Positions 1 to 5,464 of a stretch of 10,734 nt of DNA are shown piece after piece (position 1 is the stretch's first letter; each line of letters opens with the position of its first letter). Both the position numbers and the translations under genes were made by a program. The stretch lies in contig JAUSMR010000050.1 in the NCBI GenBank assembly GCA_030645955.1, positions 1 through 10,734 of the forward strand, in the 5' to 3' direction. Source of the DNA: Gallionella sp. GTDB taxonomy: Bacteria; Pseudomonadota; Gammaproteobacteria; Burkholderiales; Gallionellaceae. The notes below the pieces were generated by a model. The model was not told the origin of the DNA, did not search any database, and saw nothing but the letters and a program-made list of their open reading frames with translations.

Positions 1-759
1 AGCCAGGGCCGAAGTCAGCAGCGCATTGAGGTTCGGGCTGTCCTGCACCAGTTCGACGGTCAACGGCACCAACACGGCCAGGGTCTTGGGGTTCAGCGTT
101 ACAGGCGCCGCCACGATGTCCGATTCGACAATATCCGTCGCGCCTTCGGTGTGTTGGTACACCGTCGGGCCGCTGGTCAGCCGGGCAAGGTTCGTCGGGC
201 CGTCAATCGCGATGGTGCCAGCGCCTGCAAGACTGATAACAGTCGCCTCGCGCACCATGTCGATGATTTGCGAACCCACTGCAACCGGTACCAGTGCCGC
301 GCCGCTTGCGGCTTTTGTACTGCCGCAGACAGCATCCCGGCAAAATTCGCCGATGTTGAATTCCGACTTTTCACCACGATACAGGTCGGCAAATTTCTGC
401 TCGCTGCGCAACAGCGGCACGCTCTTACCGTCCGCTGTGCGCAGGTGCTTGATTTCGCTTGATGCGCCGCCACTGCCGCCCATGTTCGGCCGGTTGGCTT
501 TCATGCCCAGCTCGTCCATGTTCTTGGAAAGTTCGCTGTATTTTTCGTCCTGTTTTGCCTTCCAGGCTTGGAAATCACGGCCTTGGTTTTCGAGAATGGT
601 TTTGACGTCGCTGAATGACGTTTCACCAGTGACAACCGGAATGAAGCCCAGGCCGGCAAGCACATCAGGACTGATAACGGGATGCCCGGCGATGGCGAAC
701 ACGGCGGCGATGGCGACAAGGACCAACAGGCCGAATGTCAGGTTTTTACGAGTGAACAT
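1..759 (-). CDS. Phage major capsid protein, HK97 fold (partial, C-terminus beyond left edge)
   Basis: This is an open reading frame of 253 codons from an ATG at 759, running off the window. From about residue 155 the protein has the typical HK97-type capsid core: LVPVAVGSQIIDMVREATVI, a GTIAIDG strand, TVYQHTEGA (the usual 'Ega' segment), VTLNPKTLAVLVPL, then VELVQDSPNLNALL. Such proteins form the icosahedral shell. Residues 50-90 are charged and helix-prone (QGRDFQAWKAKQDEKYSELS), fitting a short delta (scaffold) domain, followed by a Gly/Ser linker at 93-101. Oddly, residues 7-25 (LTFGLLVLVAIAAVFAIAG) form a hydrophobic, membrane-like stretch, unusual for a capsid protein. The next in-frame Met is residue 81, inside the delta domain, so ATG 759 is the best start; a GTG near residue 33 is an alternative. 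The ribosome site is weak (GAAAG). A 228-base regulatory gap separates it from the upstream operon. The family call is firm; the length and processing site cannot be seen. Confidence 0.9.
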   Translation of the reverse strand, partial: MFTRKNLTFGLLVLVAIAAVFAIAGHPVISPDVLAGLGFIPVVTGETSFSDVKTILENQGRDFQAWKAKQDEKYSELSKNMDELGMKANRPNMGGSGGASSEIKHLRTADGKSVPLLRSEQKFADLYRGEKSEFNIGEFCRDAVCGSTKAASGAALVPVAVGSQIIDMVREATVISLAGAGTIAIDGPTNLARLTSGPTVYQHTEGATDIVESDIVAAPVTLNPKTLAVLVPLTVELVQDSPNLNALLTSALA

Positions 760-817
760 GTTTTTTAGCTTTCAAAATTCGGTTGGCAAAATTGCCGTTT
801 AACTTTTGAAATATCGT

Positions 818-882
818 CGTGTTCAAAATCACTTTGACGCGTCAACATTTGTTCGAAAAACCGTGTTCAAAATCGCTTTGAA
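818..882. promoter_or_regulatory. Repeated palindromic operator-like sites upstream of the capsid gene
   Basis: Two 20-bp direct copies (CGTGTTCAAAATCRCTTTGA) lie at 818-837 and 862-881 and differ at one base; their starts are 44 bp apart. Each contains an inverted repeat, TTCAAA-N5-TTTGAA: perfect at 866-882, one mismatch at 822-838. A partial copy, TTCAAAATTC, sits at 771-780 next to the capsid start. Between the two main copies is a perfect 12-bp palindrome TTGACGCGTCAA (834-845). The gap has no coding sequence, so binding by an element- or helper-encoded regulator is the likeliest role. The protein is unknown. Confidence 0.5.
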
Positions 883-949
883 TTTGGTCATTCGCTTTGC
901 AGGTTTTGCGCTCACCTAATTCAAGGCCCAGCGCGAAAAGTACGTTTTC

Positions 950-978
950 ATTATAGATAATAGCTATTCACAAAGCAA
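950..978 (-). promoter_or_regulatory. Sigma-70-like promoter reading toward the capsid gene
   Basis: On the minus strand a perfect -10 box TATAAT (950-955) lies exactly 17 bases from TTGCTT (973-978), which matches the -35 consensus at only three of six positions. The spacer contains the palindrome AATAGCTATT (959-968), a plausible operator. The promoter sits just past the stop codon of the 54-aa gene and would give a leader of roughly 180 bases before the capsid start codon. A weak -35 with a perfect -10 fits a regulated promoter. The assignment is by eye from consensus. Confidence 0.55.
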
Positions 979-987
979 TATCAATAG

Positions 988-1152
988 TTATTTCATTTGG
1001 TTTGAAAAATGCTCTGAAACAAGCCCGCGCGCGTGAGTGCCGGAATAGCCTTGTTTTCGAAGCTCTTTTTCCATCGCCCGTTTTTGCTGCGCGATGTTTA
1101 GCGGCGTGCCAGGAATCATGCCGACAACCTTTTTCTTGAGTGCATCGAGCAT
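988..1152 (-). CDS. Small basic protein of unknown function (54 aa)
   Basis: This is a 54-residue ORF starting at ATG 1152, two bases after the stop of the upstream 81-aa gene. It ends just before the promoter that reads toward the capsid gene. The sequence is MLDALKKKVVGMIPGTPLNI, then a lysine/arginine-rich, probably helical stretch (AQQKRAMEKELRKQGYS), and a short tail ending SEHFSNQMK. A GGTGGCGG tract about 9 bases upstream may serve as ribosome site. The tight spacing and sensible composition argue that it is real, although no family is recognised. The longer overlapping frame over 968-1222 has implausible composition and was rejected. Being the last gene of the replication operon, it may assist replication or regulate the late promoter, but nothing in the sequence shows that directly. 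Confidence 0.65.
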   Translation of the reverse strand: MLDALKKKVVGMIPGTPLNIAQQKRAMEKELRKQGYSGTHARGLVSEHFSNQMK

Positions 1153-1154
1153 GG

Positions 1155-1400
1155 TCAATTACCGCCACCGATGAATTGGCGCAATGTCTTTTCTGCCTGA
1201 ATGTTGCTGCCCACGCGGTCAATCAGCGCGCCCAGCAAAGCAATGCCCAGCAACTCGAATTCAGCCGTGGATTGATGCTTTTGCAACTCCCGAACCGCGT
1301 TCTCCACTTGGTCCAGTTTTGGCCCGGCTGGTGGTGGTTGCTGGCCGTCCATTAATTCGCGTGCAAGGTCAACGAGAGTTTGAATATTTGGGTTTTTCAT
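1155..1400 (-). CDS. Small hypothetical protein (81 aa)
   Basis: ATG at 1400 starts MKNPNIQTLVDLARELMDGQ, followed by a Pro-rich hinge (QQPPPAGP, 20-27) and a helical segment LDQVENAVRELQKHQSTAEF. A hydrophobic stretch ELLGIALLGALIDRV (49-63) follows, and the protein ends LRQFIGGGN. The hydrophobic part is short and flanked by charged helix, so it could be a buried amphipathic helix rather than a membrane segment. The gene starts 8 bases after the stop of the 110-aa gene and ends two bases before the next start, so it is clearly within the operon. Its ribosome site is weak, consistent with reinitiation from the upstream gene. The frame remains open upstream to 1499, but that extension overlaps the preceding gene and looks non-coding. 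No family recognised. Confidence 0.7.
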   Translation of the reverse strand: MKNPNIQTLVDLARELMDGQQPPPAGPKLDQVENAVRELQKHQSTAEFELLGIALLGALIDRVGSNIQAEKTLRQFIGGGN

Positions 1401-1408
1401 GATGTTTT

Positions 1409-1741
1409 TCAGTTGGTTGATTGATAGGAGATCCACAGCGCAGCGCCGGTGCCACAGCGCAGCCCGCGCCCTTGCCCAGCAGCGCAGCAGGTTTTGCACG
1501 CGAAGTGGTGACCGTGATATTCAGCAGCAAGCTCTCGCCATGCGGCGGGATCATTTGGTGGCTCAGGCTCGTTTGCAGGCGATTGCGTGAACCAGCGTAT
1601 CAAGTCGGCTTTGTGCTCGCGCAATGGCTCGATCAGCTTTGCCACAGCTGATTTTTTGCCGGTGATTTTGACTTTGCCGTTAACCAGGCGAAGCGAGACG
1701 CCAGCCGCTTCCGCCCGTTGAATCAGTGCGGCGGCGCTCAT
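1409..1741 (-). CDS. TubC_N-like small protein with Cys-rich C-terminus (110 aa)
   Basis: The start is ATG 1741, which overlaps the TGA of the helicase gene as ATGA and has a good ribosome site (GAGGTGG, about 5 bases upstream). An in-frame ATG at 1756 gives only five more residues and lacks this site. Residues 4-52 (ALIQRAEAAGVSLRLVNGKV, then LIEPLREHKADLIRWF) resemble the TubC N-terminal docking fold that also occurs in standalone phage and island proteins. A Pro-rich linker (57-65) follows, then HGHHFACKTCCAAGQGRGLR with His77, His79, Cys82, Cys85, Cys86 and Cys96, a possible metal site. From memory, similar proteins occur beside DUF3987 genes in Burkholderiales prophages. The function is unknown; position and coupling suggest a replication accessory role. 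Confidence 0.75.
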   Translation of the reverse strand: MSAAALIQRAEAAGVSLRLVNGKVKITGKKSAVAKLIEPLREHKADLIRWFTQSPANEPEPPNDPAAWRELAAEYHGHHFACKTCCAAGQGRGLRCGTGAALWISYQSTN

Positions 1742-3342
1742 ATTTCCACCTCGCAAGAATCATTTTCTGAATCAGCGTGCGAACTGTGCGAACTGTGCGA
1801 ACTATCAGTATTCACAACGGTTTGCGCATGATTTTCATATTTGCGAACTGTGCTAACTGTGCGAACTGTCTCAATAATTGATGGACTGAGTTCGCAGAGT
1901 TCGCTGGGTTCGCTTTCTGCAAAGACGCCCGCTAACCCGCGTTGATGCTCACTATTCGCAGAGTTCGCAGAGTTCGCACCAGTCAGTTGATAAATCTTGG
2001 TTGCGCTGCCCGGTGAACCCTTCGGACGCGGTATTGATTCAACTTTGATGCGGGGTGGATTACTCGAAAGGAGCTCATCAAGCGCAGCGTCAATCCGGCT
2101 TTTTGACGTGTGCCCCTGAAAGCAGCCAGCCGTTAAATCTTTGCGCGTAGCTCGGCCCTTTTCCTTAAGGAACTCCACAATCTTCAGCGCCGTGTCGTTC
2201 GTCTCCTCCACCGCCACCTCGTCGGCCGCGCTGCCAAAAATGAACTTGATCGAATCGACGCTGTAGCGAACCCACGCCAGCGCAGCATTGATGTGATGCA
2301 CTTCAACGGTAGTTTGCATGTCGCACAGTGCGAACAGCATCGCCAGGCGCAGCAGCATCGGGGCGCGGCGTTCAATCAGCGCTGTGATGCGTTCGCCTGC
2401 TGAGTTATCGTTTAGCTCGGTCAGGTAGAGTTTTTCGTAACGCTTGCGGGCGTCTGGTGAAAGCTCCACGCGCATGTGGTCGTGCTCGGCCCACCTCTCG
2501 GCCTTGCAGAACGTCAACACCTCCAGGACGCGCAGCGCCAGGGCGTCCACTGCATCCTGAGACGTTGCGCGGGGGAAGGCCAGTATCTTGGTGCGCTCGG
2601 CCCAGAACATCAGGAAACGGTTTGCAAACCCGTTCGTCAGCTCACGCGAAGCCATCAAGCCCAGCAGCTCAGAGGGTGTCACCGCGCCGATCATGGCAAT
2701 GTGGGGATCGGTAGCCCACAGGCGGCTGCTTTTGGTGGCCGGTTTCATGCTCACGCCGTCCCAGCAATCGCGCAACGCAGCAGACAAGGTGTTGCCCTCG
2801 CGTTTGCTCTGGTGCAGCACGTTGGCAAACTCCGATTCGATCACCAGCAGGCGTTTGTCCAGAATGGCCTCCACCTCGGTTTTGCCTTCGCTGTAGCCGT
2901 CGTGAATCAGGTAAACCAGGCCCTCCCGGCTCGATAGGCCACCCCGGTGCACTTGGGGTGTCGCCTCTTGGCTGAGTGCCTTCAGCGCCCGTTCAATGCG
3001 GCTGATAAGGCTCACTGCGTCACCCTTGCGGCCTCGGCCTGAACGCCCGATATGCAGCATGAACTGGCGGGAATGGTGCCAGGTGTTGCCCACCGGCATG
3101 AATGGCCCGCGTCCTACTGCGCAACTCATGAACGTGATGAAGTTTGCAGCAATGGCGTAGGGGTTCGCCTCGGTGGTGTCGCCGCCAGCTCGCGCCACCT
3201 CACCGACAAGCCCGTAAAGGCAGGCGGGATCAGGGCGGGGTGCATTGCGGTGGTTGTCTAGCGTTTCATCGTCAGCGGCTTTATTCTTGGCAAACGCGTC
3301 CAGGCTGGCCAGCCTGCTCTCGTATTCAGCAACTGTACTCAT
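1738..3342 (-). CDS. DUF3987-type helicase-like ATPase, replication protein
   Basis: This 534-aa protein matches the DUF3987 (YfjI-like) pattern of P-loop ATPases in phage and island replication modules. Visible signatures are a modified P-loop GRSGRGRKGD (99-108), a Walker B-like strand KRLLVIESEFANVL (163-176), EGNTLSAALRDCWDG (182-196), a sensor-like stretch IAMIGAVTPSELLGL (215-229) and NGFANRFLMFW (237-247) with a possible arginine finger. Residues about 380-445 look like a winged-helix DNA-binding part. The last ~80 residues are low-complexity (ANSANSANS, SSHSSHSSH) because the DNA there is a repeat array (1778-1978). The gene overlaps its neighbours by 4 bp at both ends (ATGA), so translation is coupled to the zinc-finger gene upstream and the 110-aa gene downstream. 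Its inferred role is unwinding or initiation of element replication. No primase catalytic domain is seen. Confidence 0.85.
   Translation of the reverse strand: MSTVAEYESRLASLDAFAKNKAADDETLDNHRNAPRPDPACLYGLVGEVARAGGDTTEANPYAIAANFITFMSCAVGRGPFMPVGNTWHHSRQFMLHIGRSGRGRKGDAVSLISRIERALKALSQEATPQVHRGGLSSREGLVYLIHDGYSEGKTEVEAILDKRLLVIESEFANVLHQSKREGNTLSAALRDCWDGVSMKPATKSSRLWATDPHIAMIGAVTPSELLGLMASRELTNGFANRFLMFWAERTKILAFPRATSQDAVDALALRVLEVLTFCKAERWAEHDHMRVELSPDARKRYEKLYLTELNDNSAGERITALIERRAPMLLRLAMLFALCDMQTTVEVHHINAALAWVRYSVDSIKFIFGSAADEVAVEETNDTALKIVEFLKEKGRATRKDLTAGCFQGHTSKSRIDAALDELLSSNPPRIKVESIPRPKGSPGSATKIYQLTGANSANSANSEHQRGLAGVFAESEPSELCELSPSIIETVRTVSTVRKYENHAQTVVNTDSSHSSHSSHADSENDSCEVEI
1778..1978. 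repeat. Mirrored iteron array, candidate replication origin
   Basis: Twelve 9-bp units form four contiguous triplets of 27 bp. Units TGCGAACTG and close variants lie at 1778-1804 and 1842-1868. Inverted units (GAGTTCGCA and variants) lie at 1888-1914 and 1952-1978. Both pairs are offset by 64 bp, with 37-bp spacers, so two 91-bp arms face each other across a 19-bp centre holding the palindrome TCAATAATTGA (1871-1881). On the coding strand the triplets are read as ANS/ANS/ANS, SEP/SEL/CEL, TVR/TVS/TVR and SSH/SSH/SSH, which are different phases, so the peptide is not what is conserved. SaPI and P4 satellites use short iterons near an AT-rich or crossover region by their replication gene; this array fits that plan. 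Origin function is inferred. Confidence 0.7.
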
Positions 3343-3800
3343 GCGAATGCCTCCTGAATGGTGGTGATGCGCTGCGAGGCCACCAGCAGGCGGGCGCGAT
3401 CAATGTCGGTGAGCTGGACGCCGTTGGCGATGTTCCCGGCGGCGATGGCTGCGAGTTGGCACTCGAATGCCAGCACGCGAAGGGCGTCACCTGCGGGCAG
3501 TGGTTTGGGGCGCTGCGGTGCGCTTGGTTTGCCGTCGTCGTGCCAAGCGCCCAGGGCCTTGGCGGCGCTGATAAAGTCCAGGCCATGCGCTGCCATGTGA
3601 TGCGCCAGCACGTCGCCGCCTTTGATGCCGCATGACATACAGATCCAGCCGCCTGTTTGGGTGTTGATCCGCATGGAGTCGCTGCCTTCGTGAAATTCGC
3701 AACGAGTAGTGCGCCAGGCTCCACGGCCTTCTAATTTCAGCCCTTCGGCTTCAAAATAGCTCAGCGCGTTGGGCAAGTTGTCTTTGATGAACTCACCCAT
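3339..3800 (-). CDS. CHC2 zinc-finger protein, primase-like (153 aa)
   Basis: The N-terminal half has the CHC2 zinc-finger layout of DnaG-type primases: Cys34-x2-His37 (RCEFH) and Cys54-x2-Cys57 (ICMSC), separated by SDSMRINTQTGGW, the usual strand pair. GIKGGDVLAHHMAAHGLDF (58-76) follows, as expected after this finger. The finger recognises template DNA during primer initiation. The remaining ~75 residues are helical, with no TOPRIM or polymerase motifs, so this is a standalone finger rather than a full primase. The start ATG at 3800 lies within the 3' end of the preceding gene (8-bp overlap), and its TGA overlaps the helicase ATG. Separate CHC2 and DUF3987 genes in tandem are, from memory, common in Burkholderiales prophages. 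The domain call is secure; how priming is completed is unknown. Confidence 0.85.
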   Translation of the reverse strand: MGEFIKDNLPNALSYFEAEGLKLEGRGAWRTTRCEFHEGSDSMRINTQTGGWICMSCGIKGGDVLAHHMAAHGLDFISAAKALGAWHDDGKPSAPQRPKPLPAGDALRVLAFECQLAAIAAGNIANGVQLTDIDRARLLVASQRITTIQEAFA

Positions 3801-4062
3801 GCTTCACCCCCGTGACGCCATCTAACCAGCGTTCGGCTGATTCGATGCTTTCGAGTTGGCGAGTCATTGACCAGCGGCTGAAGATGTAGATCATTTCCCC
3901 GCAATCGCCCTCGATTGCATGGAGCACGACGCCGGCCATTGCAGCGCGGGCGCGCAGAGTTGCCAAACGCTTCTGGTCTGGCGTAAACTCACGGGTGTTA
4001 GTGCTTTTCTCTGCGTTTTGCCCGGTTGCCGCCGGGCATTCGCTTTTTTGGGCGGCGATCAA
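3793..4062 (-). CDS. Small phage-type hypothetical protein (89 aa), TTG start
   Basis: The frame is open from a TTG at 4060-4062, which overlaps the TGA of the HTH gene (TTGA) and follows a TAAGG tract about 9 bases upstream. No ATG precedes the conserved-looking part, so a coupled TTG start is preferred. Residues about 28-87 (RLATLRARAAMAGVVLHAIE ... IYIFSRWSMTRQLESIESAE) resemble small proteins seen in many Burkholderiales prophages, in which one or two helices precede a 'SRWGMTR'-like motif. Their function is not known to me. The gene lies between the HTH regulator and the zinc-finger gene and overlaps the latter by 8 bp, so it is part of the replication operon. The exact N-terminus is uncertain. 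Confidence 0.7.
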   Translation of the reverse strand: MIAAQKSECPAATGQNAEKSTNTREFTPDQKRLATLRARAAMAGVVLHAIEGDCGEMIYIFSRWSMTRQLESIESAERWLDGVTGVKHG

Positions 4063-4310
4063 AGCAGAGCCTTACCAAGTGCAGGGCACTCGCGTGTGAG
4101 GGACTCCAGGTGTTTGGCTACGGCTTTGCGCGGGTACAAAACCCGGTTGCCGATACGGATGTACTCCGGCCCCTTTCGGCGTTTGCGCCATGCTTCGGCG
4201 GTGCCGGGCGTGATTTCAGCGAGTAGCTGAAAGTCTTCTTCTGTGAGGCAATCAAGGTTATCGGCTAACACTCGTAACCGCCCCAGATTCTCTGTATGTG
4301 CGCTTTGCAT
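4059..4310 (-). CDS. AlpA/excisionase-type helix-turn-helix protein (83 aa)
   Basis: ATG 4310 has a good ribosome site (AAGGAT, then GGGG, within 14 bases). A GTG at 4376 could extend the protein by 22 residues but lies inside the upstream hairpin and adds non-conserved sequence. Residues about 22-70 (LTEEDFQLLAEITPGTAEAW, then RRKGPEYIRIGNRVLYPRKAVAKHLES) fit the HTH_17/MerR-like winged-helix fold of AlpA and Xis proteins: a helix-turn-helix, the wing 'GPEYIRIGNRVLYP', then a closing helix. Family members bind att or promoter DNA, acting as recombination directionality factors or as activators of excision and early genes in satellites such as P4. It is the first gene of the tightly packed replication operon, fitting such a role. 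Which role applies cannot be told from sequence. Confidence 0.75.
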   Translation of the reverse strand: MQSAHTENLGRLRVLADNLDCLTEEDFQLLAEITPGTAEAWRKRRKGPEYIRIGNRVLYPRKAVAKHLESLTRECPALGKALL

Positions 4311-4370
4311 TTCCCCATCCTTCCCGGCTTGTGTGCCGTAGTTGTGATGGGGCGAACGATATTGCCAGCG

Positions 4371-4396
4371 ATTCACGGGTTCGCTAACCCGTGAAT
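4371..4396. repeat. Perfect 11-bp inverted repeat (hairpin) before the HTH gene
   Basis: The arms ATTCACGGGTT (4371-4381) and AACCCGTGAAT (4386-4396) pair perfectly around a 4-base loop CGCT. On the minus strand it begins immediately after the TAA of the 169-aa gene and lies about 60 bases before the HTH gene start. No T-run follows it in the direction of transcription, so it is not a standard intrinsic terminator. It could be an autoregulatory operator for the AlpA-like protein, an attenuator, or an mRNA stabiliser. Confidence 0.6.
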
Positions 4397-4906
4397 TTAT
4401 GGTTTTAGATTCTTTCTTTCTTCGCCGCAGACGGTGCAGAATCTGCGATAAACCATGTGATCTTCAGCAAAGTTTGGGCCTTCTATGTACCGGCCGGCAC
4501 GATTGTTGAAAAAGTTCCACCCCTTCGGTGGATTAGCAGACAGTTTCGCCCATAGGTCAGGATTCTTAAAGTCAGGATTTTCTTTCAGCACTTTGGCGAT
4601 CGCCTTGCGGATAGGACTGCCGGTGCTGGGCTTACGCCCCATCTTGAACTTTCGCGCCAAGAATGCGAGATCCCCCAAAGGTCTTAATTTTTGCAGCGCA
4701 TCGCGCACTAACGCGAATGACGCCTGAGCGTCCATGAGCGCCGTCATGTCGCCTTTTTCCGCTGCCTCTTTCGATCGCGCAAGTGCATCATCCCCGAGTC
4801 GATAAAGCCCGTGCCACGCGGCCCGAATATCGTCGGCAGGGTCAGAAGGTTTGGGAGCAATCGCCTTTCCCCCCCTTGTTGTCTTGCCTTCGTGTGGTTT
4901 TTTCAT
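4397..4906 (-). CDS. Hypothetical protein with terminal CxxC (169 aa)
   Basis: The start chosen is ATG 4906, with a strong ribosome site (GAGGG, 7 bases upstream). The frame is open to 4951, but the extra 15 residues lack one. The first 25 residues are Lys/Pro-rich and probably disordered. Residues 26-80 look helical (DIRAAWHGLYRLGDDALARS, then ALMDAQASFALVRDALQKLR). A basic part RKFKMGRKPSTGSPIRKAIA follows, and the C-terminus has RRFCTVCGEE (Cys157, Cys160), only half of a typical zinc knuckle. No family is recognised. The gene lies between int and the replication operon, a slot that in many satellites and islands holds accessory or regulatory genes. The 88-base gap upstream has a TTGACG hexamer (minus strand), but no well-spaced -10. 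Confidence 0.7.
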   Translation of the reverse strand: MKKPHEGKTTRGGKAIAPKPSDPADDIRAAWHGLYRLGDDALARSKEAAEKGDMTALMDAQASFALVRDALQKLRPLGDLAFLARKFKMGRKPSTGSPIRKAIAKVLKENPDFKNPDLWAKLSANPPKGWNFFNNRAGRYIEGPNFAEDHMVYRRFCTVCGEERKNLKP

Positions 4907-4994
4907 TTGCGTCCCTCGCGCCCCTGATAAAGTGCCAGCCCAGCCCGTCAAGGTAATGGGTTTTCGGGGATCAGCCTAGAGCTGGCAAAGCTGT

Positions 4995-5363
4995 TTATTT
5001 GCTGGCGCGCTCTTTGCGGCCTGCTTTCGTGTGCTGGCTATAGGCCCATTGCATACCATCCTCCGATTGCTCTGTGAGCATGTCGGCCGATCTAATCGCC
5101 AGCCGAAGCAATGCCCCTTCTGCATGCGGTGACAGCAGCGGCTTTTTGTCGCCGCCGCGCTCCAACATACTGATTTCGATCATCTCCAGGATCACGGATA
5201 TGCCTTGGCTGATTTCGTTCACCTTACTGGCAAGGTCTGCATATTCAGGTCCGGGGATCATTACGCTGTCGTCGTCCACCTCCTTATTTGCCCACCGGTA
5301 TGGCTGGAAATGCGATCCCTTAATTACGGTTTCTTCTGTTTGGTTAGAATTTTCTTTAGCCAT
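4995..5363 (-). CDS. Hypothetical protein (122 aa)
   Basis: ATG at 5363 starts MAKENSNQTEETVIKGSHFQ. The first ~35 residues are polar and probably flexible. Residues about 40-67 (EYADLASKVNEISQGISVIL, then EMIEISMLERGG) look like an amphipathic helix that might form a coiled coil. A second helical block (PHAEGALLRLAIRSADMLTE, then QSEDGMQWAYSQ) follows, and the tail is basic (KAGRKERASK). No catalytic motif or known family is seen. The ribosome site is modest (AAAGAGAA). It stands alone between the integrase gene (101 bases upstream) and the 169-aa gene (88 bases downstream), on the same strand. The lower GC content at its 5' end fits the element rather than the host. Confidence 0.7.
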   Translation of the reverse strand: MAKENSNQTEETVIKGSHFQPYRWANKEVDDDSVMIPGPEYADLASKVNEISQGISVILEMIEISMLERGGDKKPLLSPHAEGALLRLAIRSADMLTEQSEDGMQWAYSQHTKAGRKERASK

Positions 5364-5464
5364 GGTGTAAGTTCTCTTTACGTTGTGGTCAGGCGGTCGA
5401 GGCGCTCAATTCGCCTTGGCCGTCGCCTTTTTTGCCCTGCATAGACCGCCGCAGGGCAGGGCGG

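Noticed and set aside
26..802. Long plus-strand frame of 258 codons
   Set aside because: It is antisense to the capsid gene, whose minus-strand translation shows clear HK97 capsid motifs; the plus-strand product has no recognisable domain.
968..1222. Minus-strand frame of 84 codons overlapping two small genes
   Set aside because: Composition is Arg/His/Cys-rich and unlike a protein. The 81-aa and 54-aa frames fit the operon spacing and look natural.
1778..1978. CRISPR-like repeat array
   Set aside because: The units are only 9 bp, tandem in triplets, in both orientations, and lie within an open coding frame with no spacers of CRISPR length.
4377..4385. An isolated iteron copy in the hairpin loop as proof of a shared binding site
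   Set aside because: GCGAAC/GTTCGC hexamers also occur singly elsewhere in the window, about as often as chance predicts, so one 9-bp match is only suggestive.
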